From IMG/VR virus record IMGVR_UViG_3300009502_000025, positions 1 to 64,000 of that record: a stretch of 64,000 nt of DNA. One strand, written 5' to 3'. The stretch is from a virus. The notes under the pieces were generated by a model. The model saw only the letters and a list, made by a program, of their open reading frames with translations, was not told the DNA's origin and made no database searches. Below are positions 38,993 to 46,822 of this stretch, in pieces. Position 1 is the first letter of the stretch, and each line of letters begins with the position of its first letter. The translations under genes were made by a program, and so were the position numbers.

Positions 38993-39375
38993 TGGACAGG
39001 TACACCGAGACGGCGCGGAAGATAATTGGGATTATTGACTACAACCGTGACGAAGGAAGCTACACCGATCCATCAAAAGTAGCCGCCATCCTCCGCGAGG
39101 AGTTCCCCGAGCCCGCGCAGGACGCAATGGGTGTTGCTCGGCAGATAGCGCCTATATTTTGCTATCCTGTCGATTATCCCGGTATCGACGAAGCCGCCGC
39201 CCTCATCGAAGCCTACGCTCGCAAGCGCGTGGGGGGGGCGGCGGATAGGGCAGGGACATGGCTGAATACGCAATTCGGTGGTGGTGGGTTTGAAGATAAT
39301 CCGGCAATCCAGCGGCTACGCAGCAGACAGCATATTTTCCTGCGCGCCGCGATCATCGGCAAGGAGGAAGTATGA
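38992..39375 (+). CDS. Hypothetical protein, 127 residues
   Basis: GAGGGGGA gives a good ribosome site for the ATG at 38992. The product starts MDRYTETARKIIGIIDYNRD and is mostly helical; base use is clearly GC-rich. The end overlaps the next gene by four bases. Function unknown. Confidence 0.65.
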   Translation: MDRYTETARKIIGIIDYNRDEGSYTDPSKVAAILREEFPEPAQDAMGVARQIAPIFCYPVDYPGIDEAAALIEAYARKRVGGAADRAGTWLNTQFGGGGFEDNPAIQRLRSRQHIFLRAAIIGKEEV

Positions 39376-39797
39376 CCAGGGATCAGATCGACAAGGTGCG
39401 CAATGCGATTGCATACGGCAAATGTCTGTCGGAACGCGAAAATGGTGAGCGATGTACTGTTACAGAGCTTTTTACGGAGGCCCTCGCCCTCCTCGACGCT
39501 GAGGCCGCGCAGGACAACGTAGACCGACATGTCTACAAGCTGACTGTGCAGCAACGTGATCTTGCATGGACGCAACTCAGGACAGCCGAGGTTGTGGAAC
39601 GAGAGCTTGAGGCAAGAATCAAGGATTGCGAGACCCGCGAGAAGGCGCTCAGGGAGGCGCTTGACAACGCGGCGGCACAAATCGAATCACTAGCGCTATC
39701 ATTTCAAAGCCACGGCATCATGGAGCATTACGACCGGGCTTTGAAATGCGCCTACGCTGCCCGTTCCGCCTTGCTCGGCCCAGGAGGCGAGGGATGA
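39372..39797 (+). CDS. Hypothetical coiled-coil protein, 141 residues
   Basis: Coupled ATGA start after AAGGAGG. Residues 55-120 form a long charged helix (VERELEARIKDCETREKALR and on). It ends the GC-rich cluster and is followed by a strong terminator. Base use is unlike the replication genes on either side. Confidence 0.65.
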   Translation: MTRDQIDKVRNAIAYGKCLSERENGERCTVTELFTEALALLDAEAAQDNVDRHVYKLTVQQRDLAWTQLRTAEVVERELEARIKDCETREKALREALDNAAAQIESLALSFQSHGIMEHYDRALKCAYAARSALLGPGGEG

Positions 39798-39819
39798 TCA
39801 GATAGATACATAACTTTCA

Positions 39820-39851
39820 AAAAGTCCTCTCTAAGAGAGGACTTTTTTTTA
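39820..39851 (+). terminator. Rho-independent terminator
   Basis: AAGTCCTCTC and GAGAGGACTT around TAA, then eight T. The stem is the same sequence as the terminator at 13671. Confidence 0.95.
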
Positions 39852-39958
39852 TGCCCGTATAGCTCTCCAAAGCGCCTTAGGTCCTCTCGTTATAACTCAA
39901 TTTTCCTAGTAAGAAGAGAGAATTTATGCCGTTACACTAATTGATAAGGAGCCTCAGA

Positions 39959-40555
39959 ATGTATATCGATGAGTATCAACCTATGTCAGAAATGCACACA
40001 TGGATGAAGGGACGTGGAGTTGATGTAAATGTATACATATGCATTCAATCGGTGCTGAGTTTGGGAGACGAACGAAAAAAAGATCTTGACGTCTTTTTAA
40101 AAACATTCGGAGGACCATTCACTCTCCAGCATAATGGATCTTTTCATGAATACGATTGGAATATTTACACGAAGCCTAGCATAGGATACTATTACAATAA
40201 ATACTTAGCCAGCGGCCCAGGGTATGATAATCCCGGAAAGCTTTACACTATAGATTTAAAAGATGGATCCTATGCATCAGAGCACACGCATGTTTTTATC
40301 AAAACAGCTTTATATGAAGTTTTAAAAAGACATGAGGATCTTCATTGGTATATCGTCAATGATTTCATGGACTCAGACTCCGGACCCTCTAATTCTAAAT
40401 TCAGAGGCCATGAAGTTCTATCGACGGAAGAAGTAAAACCGTTTCTTGAAGATGAGCTGGTCAAAGCGGTTGCGTCGTGGAAGATGAGCAAAGAGAATTA
40501 TAATGAAGGTGGGGCCGGACAAATGCCAAGAATGATTAAGTTAGGCCTATTATGA
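39959..40555 (+). CDS. Hypothetical protein, 198 residues
   Basis: AAGGAG fixes the ATG at 39959; an ACTAATTG motif lies 16-23 bases upstream. The product is rich in Tyr and His (DWNIYTKPSIGYYYNKYLAS; SEHTHVFIKTALYEVLKRHE). I see no known motif. It opens the primase operon. Confidence 0.7.
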   Translation: MYIDEYQPMSEMHTWMKGRGVDVNVYICIQSVLSLGDERKKDLDVFLKTFGGPFTLQHNGSFHEYDWNIYTKPSIGYYYNKYLASGPGYDNPGKLYTIDLKDGSYASEHTHVFIKTALYEVLKRHEDLHWYIVNDFMDSDSGPSNSKFRGHEVLSTEEVKPFLEDELVKAVASWKMSKENYNEGGAGQMPRMIKLGLL

Positions 40556-41034
40556 TTGATGTAGATTTTCTATATGCAGTATTCCAGCCCTGCCCTCCTC
40601 GTAACATAGTATGGTATTGGTTAGACCCTCAAAAACAAAGTTACAAACGAGTATCTAAAATTGATTCTTTCATAGAATTTGTTGAGAATAAAAATAGAAA
40701 AGTGCTACCTCAGATGAAGGAGGCCCTATGCACGTACTCTTTTTGGATGTGGAATCAAGTCGACAATAGGGTGATTTTATTACATCCTTCCGATGCACAA
40801 GACCGCACCTATAGAGATCCGCTCGCCAGTTACTTTAAGAAGGGGCTAAAAGGGCAGGACCCCTTTGCACCAGAAGAGCAAGATCCTTTGAGTCACTTAT
40901 ATAAACTCGGCTTTCAGATGCCCAATGAAGATGATATTAAAAATCTCAGAGTCAGAATGACCCCTACAAAACAAAAATCTTTTTTGGCGCGCATAGGAAA
41001 CATCTTACCAGGAAATACCTCGCGAAAAAAATAG
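40552..41034 (+). CDS. Hypothetical protein, 160 residues
   Basis: Four-base ATGA overlap with the previous gene. The N-terminal half has many aromatic residues (FQPCPPRNIVWYWLDPQKQS); the C-terminal half is basic. It lies directly before the primase, so a role in replication is possible but not shown. Confidence 0.65.
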   Translation: MIDVDFLYAVFQPCPPRNIVWYWLDPQKQSYKRVSKIDSFIEFVENKNRKVLPQMKEALCTYSFWMWNQVDNRVILLHPSDAQDRTYRDPLASYFKKGLKGQDPFAPEEQDPLSHLYKLGFQMPNEDDIKNLRVRMTPTKQKSFLARIGNILPGNTSRKK

Positions 41035-41046
41035 CTATATTCTAGT

Positions 41047-42027
41047 ATGAGGAATCATCCATATAGTACAGATCAAATAAAGTTAGCCCTGCGAAAACTC
41101 GGCGTCAAGTTTCCCTCGAGCATCGACTCTAAAGATAGAGCCATGGCTCATTGTCCTTTCCACTCTGACAGTACAGCTTCGATGTCTATCGATTTTACAC
41201 GTGGAATCTTTCACTGCTTCTCTTGTGACGCATCCGGCTCCATCAACACCTTATCTGAAAAAATGACAGGAAGAAAACTCGATGTTCTTCTAGGCGTCGA
41301 TACTTCTTTCTCCATGTTTTCAGGTCATATAAAACAAGAGTACACCCCAAAACCAATTAATGAAGAAGATGTCACGATTGATGTGCGAGGCATCGTCGCT
41401 CCTTGGACCCATGTGCCAGAAGCTATTGGGTATGTAAAATCTAGATTCATACCTCCAAGAATAGCAACGGCGATGCAAATGGGGTTCATCAAAGAAGCGT
41501 ATGTGAATGGCACGTACTATGAGGATCGCTTAGTGATTCCTATCTATGGAAAATCTGGCAAGCTTATCAATCTTGAAGGTAGGGACGTGACAGGAACTCA
41601 TAAACTAAAGTGCTTATATCCTCACGGTATAACGAAGACAATCTATGAATGGTATAAGCTTGACAAAGAGAAGCCTTTATATGTCGTTGAGGGACTGACG
41701 AAGATGGCTTGTCTTCGCGGCGATGATTATTTTGCGAATTCGACCACTATCTTCGGGGCATCCGTAACCGCATATCAGATGGATTTACTTAGCGAATTTA
41801 AGAAGGTCGTGTTAATACCGGACAATGATGAGCCTGGAAAAAAGGTTATCGATACCTTTAAAAATAGATTAAGAACTAAATTCGATGTTATGAGAATACA
41901 GGATACAGCAGCAAAAGATATTGATGAGATTCCTCGTAAGCTTGGTCTCGGCGTCGAGGAATACAGAAAGAAGGGCGGATTTCTCATACAAGGTTTCACT
42001 TCTTTTCTTTTCGGGGAATTTGCCTGA
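41047..42027 (+). CDS. DNA primase (DnaG / T4 gp61 type)
   Basis: The CHC2 zinc finger is at residues 36-60 (CPFH ... CFSC). The TOPRIM catalytic part follows: YVVEGLTKM near 220 and VLIPDNDEPGKKVIDTF near 258, giving the Glu and the Asp pair. The enzyme lays RNA primers for lagging-strand synthesis. The length of 326 residues is close to gp61. No helicase is present in this window. Confidence 0.92.
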   Translation: MRNHPYSTDQIKLALRKLGVKFPSSIDSKDRAMAHCPFHSDSTASMSIDFTRGIFHCFSCDASGSINTLSEKMTGRKLDVLLGVDTSFSMFSGHIKQEYTPKPINEEDVTIDVRGIVAPWTHVPEAIGYVKSRFIPPRIATAMQMGFIKEAYVNGTYYEDRLVIPIYGKSGKLINLEGRDVTGTHKLKCLYPHGITKTIYEWYKLDKEKPLYVVEGLTKMACLRGDDYFANSTTIFGASVTAYQMDLLSEFKKVVLIPDNDEPGKKVIDTFKNRLRTKFDVMRIQDTAAKDIDEIPRKLGLGVEEYRKKGGFLIQGFTSFLFGEFA

Positions 42028-42052
42028 CTAATTTAAATGAAGGAGATCAAAC

Positions 42053-42334
42053 ATGATCGAAGAGACTAAGATAGTCGAGCTCGTAGAGGTATTTGAGGAC
42101 GCGTACGACAAACAAGAATCTGCATCCGTCTTAACCAAGGAAGCAAGAGAGGAATTAAAAAGCTACGCAGAAAATAGTGAAATGGATCCTAAAGCCATTT
42201 CAGAGATTTATTCTACTTATGCAAAATGGAGGCGAGGTAAGTTTCACTGGGGTCCAGAAGGAGACGCAGACGACTTCACAGATATTCTTGTGGCCGTAAT
42301 GGACAGAGTAACTGGTGTAGATAAGGGAGTGTAA
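42053..42334 (+). CDS. Hypothetical protein, 93 residues
   Basis: AAGGAGATCAAAC precedes the ATG, and ACTAATTT lies at 42027. The product is acidic and helical, with a short KWRRGKFHWG segment. It is between primase and recombination genes; the role is unknown. Confidence 0.7.
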   Translation: MIEETKIVELVEVFEDAYDKQESASVLTKEAREELKSYAENSEMDPKAISEIYSTYAKWRRGKFHWGPEGDADDFTDILVAVMDRVTGVDKGV

Positions 42335-42339
42335 CATAA

Positions 42340-42903
42340 ATGTTATGTGAAAAAATAGACTCGCAATCGTATATGGAGGATTTTAAAAAGAGGTTTGTAA
42401 ACTTCGTAGAAAAATCTCCTGTTAAGCTAAGCATCATAATCACACCGACTGAAGTGCAAGTCATTGATGAGTATACACAACAAGGGCACGCGTTCACCTG
42501 GGACTTCTCAATTCCGGTTAAGTCCTTTATTCACGGCATTAAGCAAATCCTAGTAGAAAGATGCTACCCGGTGATTCATAAGGTAGAACATATCGAGGTT
42601 CCTGTTTCTGAGAAGGAGCAGATTGAACTTGCAAGCAAGGGCTTGCCTCTCGATAATATTCCTACGCGAGTATACAAAAAGAGAGTAACGGAGTATCTCA
42701 TAGACAAGGTAGTTATATACAAGGATATGTTTATTCTTGTGGACCGTGCAACAGGGCAATCCTATAGGTATAAATTAAATAAGAGCTCTGTGTTCTTCTT
42801 GAAGGATTTACGGAGTAAGAAGTTCAATAGGGAGACTGCAGGTGATTTCTTTTTTGCTAATGCAACTCTTATGAACGAGATTCACCAGAAAGAGAGTTTT
42901 TAG
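42340..42903 (+). CDS. Hypothetical protein, 187 residues
   Basis: It starts five bases after the previous stop. Mixed alpha/beta pattern (KLSIIITPTEVQVIDEYTQQ; YLIDKVVIYKDMFILVDRAT). No family recognised. It overlaps the GTG of the HNH gene by one base. Confidence 0.7.
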   Translation: MLCEKIDSQSYMEDFKKRFVNFVEKSPVKLSIIITPTEVQVIDEYTQQGHAFTWDFSIPVKSFIHGIKQILVERCYPVIHKVEHIEVPVSEKEQIELASKGLPLDNIPTRVYKKRVTEYLIDKVVIYKDMFILVDRATGQSYRYKLNKSSVFFLKDLRSKKFNRETAGDFFFANATLMNEIHQKESF

Positions 42904-43310
42904 TGGTGGCAAAAAGGTCCTCACAAGATCCAAAATGGGTAGAACTAAAAAAGAAAGTACGTAAGAGAGATAAGTCGTGTAGGTTGATGAAAATACTATC
43001 TGCAAAAGAAATGATTCTTTTGGCGAAGCATGCTCCCCGAGCTCAGCTGATGACTTGCGACACTGCTCACTGCTTTGGTGTTGGACCATACCCCCATATG
43101 TGTTACAACATAGAGAATACAGTTCTCTTAAATAGATTCAGTCATGAGTGCTTAGATTCTTTTAAGAGTCCTGTCACTGGGGAGAAGATAGAGGAAAGAG
43201 AAGTTGAGCTTTGGTGGGGTCGAATTCTTGGTGGCGGTATTTATTTAAAATTAAAAGAGGAGTCGACCTCACATAAAGTTAAGGAGACCATAAATGAGAG
43301 TGAAGCATAA
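42903..43310 (+). CDS. Putative HNH-type nuclease or zinc-binding protein
   Basis: GTG start. DPKWVELKKKVRKRDKSCRL (residues 9-28) is the usual lead-in to HNH domains. It is followed by a CDTAHCFGVG segment, NIENTVLLNRFSHECLDSFK and SPVTGEKI, giving His-Asn-His in order. The spacing is longer than usual. It could act as a nicking or structure-specific nuclease in recombination. The product overlaps the next gene by 17 bases. Confidence 0.65.
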   Translation: MVAKRSSQDPKWVELKKKVRKRDKSCRLMKILSAKEMILLAKHAPRAQLMTCDTAHCFGVGPYPHMCYNIENTVLLNRFSHECLDSFKSPVTGEKIEEREVELWWGRILGGGIYLKLKEESTSHKVKETINESEA

Positions 43311-43569
43311 GTTTGATGACAGCTTAGAATTAGAAGCGAGGCGGTATGCCGGCGGGGAGTTCGAGCCTGGCTTTCCCAAAGAATGGGTGCGCCTAGGTAA
43401 TTTTGATTTTGGTCTAGATGGATCATATCTAATAGCGCCTGTATTCAATGGCAATATAAGAGTAGAGAAAGGAGATTGGATTCTTCACAATAGGGATGGT
43501 AATTTTCTTTTTATGACGGATAGCGAATTCAAATTGCAGCACAATGAGGTAATGTATGGAACAGATTAA
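43294..43569 (+). CDS. Hypothetical protein, 91 residues
   Basis: AAGGAG lies inside the HNH gene end. The product ends in GDWILHNRDGNFLFMTDSEF, a beta-rich pattern. It overlaps the next gene by 14 bases. Unknown function. Confidence 0.65.
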   Translation: MRVKHKFDDSLELEARRYAGGEFEPGFPKEWVRLGNFDFGLDGSYLIAPVFNGNIRVEKGDWILHNRDGNFLFMTDSEFKLQHNEVMYGTD

Positions 43570-43705
43570 AGAAACAGTGGTCCTTGACAATAAGGAAGTC
43601 ACTAAGGACGAGCTTCAGGAAGCCAAAAAGCAAGATACTCCCACTCAGAAAATCTTGGAAGTGAACCCAGGTACCTTCAAGACTCTGAAGAGACTTCAGG
43701 AATAA
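43556..43705 (+). CDS. Small basic protein, 49 residues
   Basis: GAGGTAATGT precedes the ATG at 43556, inside the previous gene. The product MEQIKETVVLDNKEVTKDEL and on is charged and helical. Unknown function. Confidence 0.6.
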   Translation: MEQIKETVVLDNKEVTKDELQEAKKQDTPTQKILEVNPGTFKTLKRLQE

Positions 43706-43736
43706 CCGCTCATATAATATCATATATTATAGTTAA

Positions 43737-44702
43737 ATGATATTATATGATGTGTTAATTTTCGACAGTTTAAATTTTCTGTACCGAGTGAGAAGTGATA
43801 AGAATGTAGACTGCAGCAATCTTGTGAAGATAAGCAATAAGGTTGTTATGGTTGATCTCATTAGAGCCTACCTCGATACAGTCTTTTACTTAGAACAAAA
43901 ATACCTGGCCTCTGATGGTCGGGTATTTTTGTTGTTTGATAATGCCACTAGTAGGGACGAACTCAAGAAGATGTTCGCTCCTCTTGCGCCCACTAAGTCA
44001 AGAAAAGAAGTAGATAATGCCTACAAGGAAAATAGAATGACGGAGTCGAGAGAGTTTTATAATACTCTCGATTTAATCAAATACTATTACATGGTGTCTT
44101 CTTCAAAGTATCGTACGGCTCGCATACAGGGACTGGAAGCAGATGACTTAGTTAAGCCTTGTATTGATTCTATTCCCAATAGTAAAATTTTAATGATTAC
44201 TAATGACTCTGATTGGGCGAGATACTTAGATAGCAACACCCATTATCTTCCTCACACATTCGAGCCTCCTGTAACTGATGTGATGTTTCAAGCTAAGCGA
44301 GGGTTCTATCCAACTGAGGAGAAGATTATTTTAGATAAGATTCTTTTCGGTGACTCCGCTGATAATGTAAAAGAGGTCTTGCCTGAGCTACCGAAGGCTC
44401 TGAGAGAACAGATTCGCAGCGATTTCGATTGCATTCAAAATTTTATTCTAAATTATGAATTATATACACCGTTAAAAGAATACGTGACCTTAGTGAGAGA
44501 TAGACTACCAGAATTGCGAATCGCATATCAGATGGTGGCTACAATTCCTGTAAGTGACAAGCACTTTTTTTACAGTTGTTCAATAGGCCGGGATTCTAAG
44601 GTTCAGCGAACAGCTATAGAATCTGTCTTGAAGATAAACAATGTTAATGTCACATTTGAGTTCGGCGATATAAAGGTTCCGAGGGTTAATCCAGTTGGGT
44701 AA
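43737..44702 (+). CDS. 5'-3' exonuclease / RNase H of the FEN family
   Basis: LEADDLV (near residue 138), ITNDSDWARYL (near 160) and FGDSADNVKEVLP (near 203) supply the acidic metal ligands of the FEN family; an N-terminal IFDSLNFLYR supplies the first Asp. The 321 residues match T4 RNase H in size. It removes primers and flaps on the lagging strand. An AT-rich stretch lies just upstream (43711-43735). Confidence 0.88.
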   Translation: MILYDVLIFDSLNFLYRVRSDKNVDCSNLVKISNKVVMVDLIRAYLDTVFYLEQKYLASDGRVFLLFDNATSRDELKKMFAPLAPTKSRKEVDNAYKENRMTESREFYNTLDLIKYYYMVSSSKYRTARIQGLEADDLVKPCIDSIPNSKILMITNDSDWARYLDSNTHYLPHTFEPPVTDVMFQAKRGFYPTEEKIILDKILFGDSADNVKEVLPELPKALREQIRSDFDCIQNFILNYELYTPLKEYVTLVRDRLPELRIAYQMVATIPVSDKHFFYSCSIGRDSKVQRTAIESVLKINNVNVTFEFGDIKVPRVNPVG

Positions 44703-45681
44703 GATAGTATGTTTTGGCGATCTTCATCTTAGCGATAATAGACCGTGGTCTTTGGATGTTGCCAAAGAAATAGTGAAGTATTTATGCTCCCTGGAACATA
44801 ATAATGAAGATAACACCGGTGTCTTTTTAGGTGACATGACAGAGTCCGTTATCAACTCGGGTGAGGTAGTACAGCAATTATTAGAGCTCTTAACTTGTTT
44901 AAGGCTCAAAGAAACGTATGTTATCATGGGTAACCATGATCTTAAAATGAAGAAAGGTAAGATGACCTCGCCTCTGTCTTTCCTGAATGAGAAGGGTTTA
45001 GTACCTAAGAATATTCACCTTGTTAGAACCATGAGCACTGTGGTACTAGAAGGAATGACAGTTCTTATGTTACCACATATTCATAATGACGGCATTCATT
45101 CAGTAAAAGATTATGAAGACATTACCGCGTCAGTGCCTGTCGATATTGTCATGGGCCATTTTGCGGACGAGTCTGACAAGGCTATGAGGGAAATCCTAGT
45201 AAATATTAGCAATATAAATCCTAAGTATAGGTGTTTGGGGCACATACACTCCGCTATAACGCCTTCGTACACCGGGTCTTTAGTACCTAACTCTGTGTCC
45301 GAGAAAGGTAGAAATCGACATATTAGAATTTATGAGAAAGACAGGGAGCCTATCAATGAAGCTATACCTGTCATATGTGACTACTATGATGTAGAATATC
45401 CTAAAGCACTGCCGAAAGTAGATGCTATTATACCTATATGGACTGTTTATAAATGTAAGGACCCCTTCATAGCAAGACAAACTTACGGAGATATTTTCAT
45501 CAGAAAATGTGTATATGATATAGGAATTGATCTCACGAATTTCCATGAGTACTGTTCTTTAGGAAAATCCACGAATAAGAAAACAGTTAAGGATCTCATA
45601 GAATCCTTCCTGGACGAAAATCCCGAGGAAACTCCGGACGAAATAAAAGCAAAAATCCTGGAGTACTGTCCCACATACTAA
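44695..45681 (+). CDS. SbcD / T4 gp47-like recombination nuclease subunit
   Basis: The start is TTG at 44695; no in-frame ATG precedes the first motif. CFGDLHLSDNRPW (6-18), GDMTES near 46, MGNHD near 81, MGHFAD near 157 and LGHIHS near 182 are the metallophosphoesterase motifs of the Mre11/SbcD/gp47 group. With its ATPase partner (gp46, not in this window) it processes DNA ends for recombination-dependent replication. It overlaps the FEN gene by eight bases. Confidence 0.88.
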   Translation: MGKIVCFGDLHLSDNRPWSLDVAKEIVKYLCSLEHNNEDNTGVFLGDMTESVINSGEVVQQLLELLTCLRLKETYVIMGNHDLKMKKGKMTSPLSFLNEKGLVPKNIHLVRTMSTVVLEGMTVLMLPHIHNDGIHSVKDYEDITASVPVDIVMGHFADESDKAMREILVNISNINPKYRCLGHIHSAITPSYTGSLVPNSVSEKGRNRHIRIYEKDREPINEAIPVICDYYDVEYPKALPKVDAIIPIWTVYKCKDPFIARQTYGDIFIRKCVYDIGIDLTNFHEYCSLGKSTNKKTVKDLIESFLDENPEETPDEIKAKILEYCPTY

Positions 45682-45686
45682 CTATG
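45677..45686 (+). promoter_or_regulatory. ACTAACTATG variant before the tail cluster
   Basis: ACTAACTATG overlaps the gp47 stop and lies 4 bases before the first tail gene, in the place of ACTAATTA elsewhere. There is no ribosome site for the 45691 start. Confidence 0.4.
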
Positions 45687-45690
45687 AATA

Positions 45691-46767
45691 ATGGAAATCG
45701 TTGCCGATAGATTCTTTGATCAATCTAAATTCGCCAGTACTATTGCCATAGTAAGAATGAACCTCGAACAATTCCTCGCAAATAATATCTTGCGAGAGGA
45801 TGGTTCGAGGATTTTTTATGCATCGAAGTCCTGGGCTTTTCGACAGAGAATCAATCTGCTGAATATGAACTCTAGTCCTGACTACTCCTCCCTGAATTTT
45901 CCTTTTTGTGCTTATTACCGGAATGGTAATTGGACAGTAGGTCCTGAAGTAGCGCCAGGCGTACCGGCAGCAGATGCTGCTATACTGGGCACAACCGATC
46001 TAGGACCTAATGTACGATTCTTCAATGCTCAGTTCCCTTTCAGCGTCGTCTTCTTTTTTAACAGAGAAGACGACGCTCAATTAGCCTACGAGGCCTTAAT
46101 GTGGATTAAGCATCCTAGGCCTATTCAAACAACAGCCCCTGGCTTGGTGTATAAGGACACAGCTATTGATATACCTATACGATATAAGATAGAAGATATT
46201 CAATTTGCTCCCGAGTATAAAGAAAAAAATTGGCTGGAAATGAATCGCGTATTCCCTATTGAGGTCTCCTTGAAGGTAGACTCAGTAATAATACGAGCTC
46301 AGCCTCAGACTCCGAATGCTTTATATCCTACAGACGACGATACTATTTACATTACGAAGAAGGTCATTTTAGATTTCTTGTCCTTCAAAAACGATATGCT
46401 AGTGGATTCGGATGGGGTACAAGAGATTCTTTTGGGCTCTTTCATTCCAGACCCCGATTTAAATGGAACCTTCACAGCAGGAGTCTCAACAGACACAAGC
46501 GTAACTCTACATTGGACCTATAATCCTCTGTGTACGGCCCTGTATGAGCCGAATGTGACTATTCTTTGCAATAATGGTACTTCTGTGCAAGTTCCAAAGA
46601 CAGCGCTGACTGCAACCATAAGTGGATTGAATTTAGGCTCCACATATACATTTAAAATTCAATTTTTTGCTTTATCAGGAGCCATAAATCAATACTCAGT
46701 AACTGCGCTCACAACTGGTAGTCAATCCAATCTCAATCTCAAGGGAATGATAGGATACACCTGGTAA
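45691..46767 (+). CDS. Structural protein with C-terminal fibronectin III-like domain, before the sheath gene
   Basis: The N-terminal 250 residues hold a conserved-looking core (FNAQFPFSVVFFFNREDDAQ; EALMWIKHPRP; YKIEDIQFAPEYKEKNWLEM). Residues 255-345 (GTFTAGVSTDTSVTLHWTYN and TISGLNLGSTYTFKIQFFAL) fit a fibronectin III fold. Its place just before the sheath suggests a tail-completion, neck or sheath-stabiliser protein; that is from context. No Shine-Dalgarno precedes the ATG. Confidence 0.75.
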   Translation: MEIVADRFFDQSKFASTIAIVRMNLEQFLANNILREDGSRIFYASKSWAFRQRINLLNMNSSPDYSSLNFPFCAYYRNGNWTVGPEVAPGVPAADAAILGTTDLGPNVRFFNAQFPFSVVFFFNREDDAQLAYEALMWIKHPRPIQTTAPGLVYKDTAIDIPIRYKIEDIQFAPEYKEKNWLEMNRVFPIEVSLKVDSVIIRAQPQTPNALYPTDDDTIYITKKVILDFLSFKNDMLVDSDGVQEILLGSFIPDPDLNGTFTAGVSTDTSVTLHWTYNPLCTALYEPNVTILCNNGTSVQVPKTALTATISGLNLGSTYTFKIQFFALSGAINQYSVTALTTGSQSNLNLKGMIGYTW

Positions 46768-46777
46768 TAGCCAGAAG

Positions 46778-46785
46778 ACTAATTA
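46778..46785 (+). promoter_or_regulatory. ACTAATTA motif upstream of the tail sheath gene
   Basis: ACTAATTA then GATATGG, about 40 bases before the sheath start, in the same orientation. Confidence 0.45.
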
Positions 46786-46822
46786 GATATGGTGTTATTT
46801 ACTATAATAGAGAGGCTGCAAG

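Noticed and set aside
43711-43735. Another early-type promoter before the FEN gene
   Set aside because: The AT-rich box resembles the -10 region, but no TTGCCA-like element lies at the required spacing.
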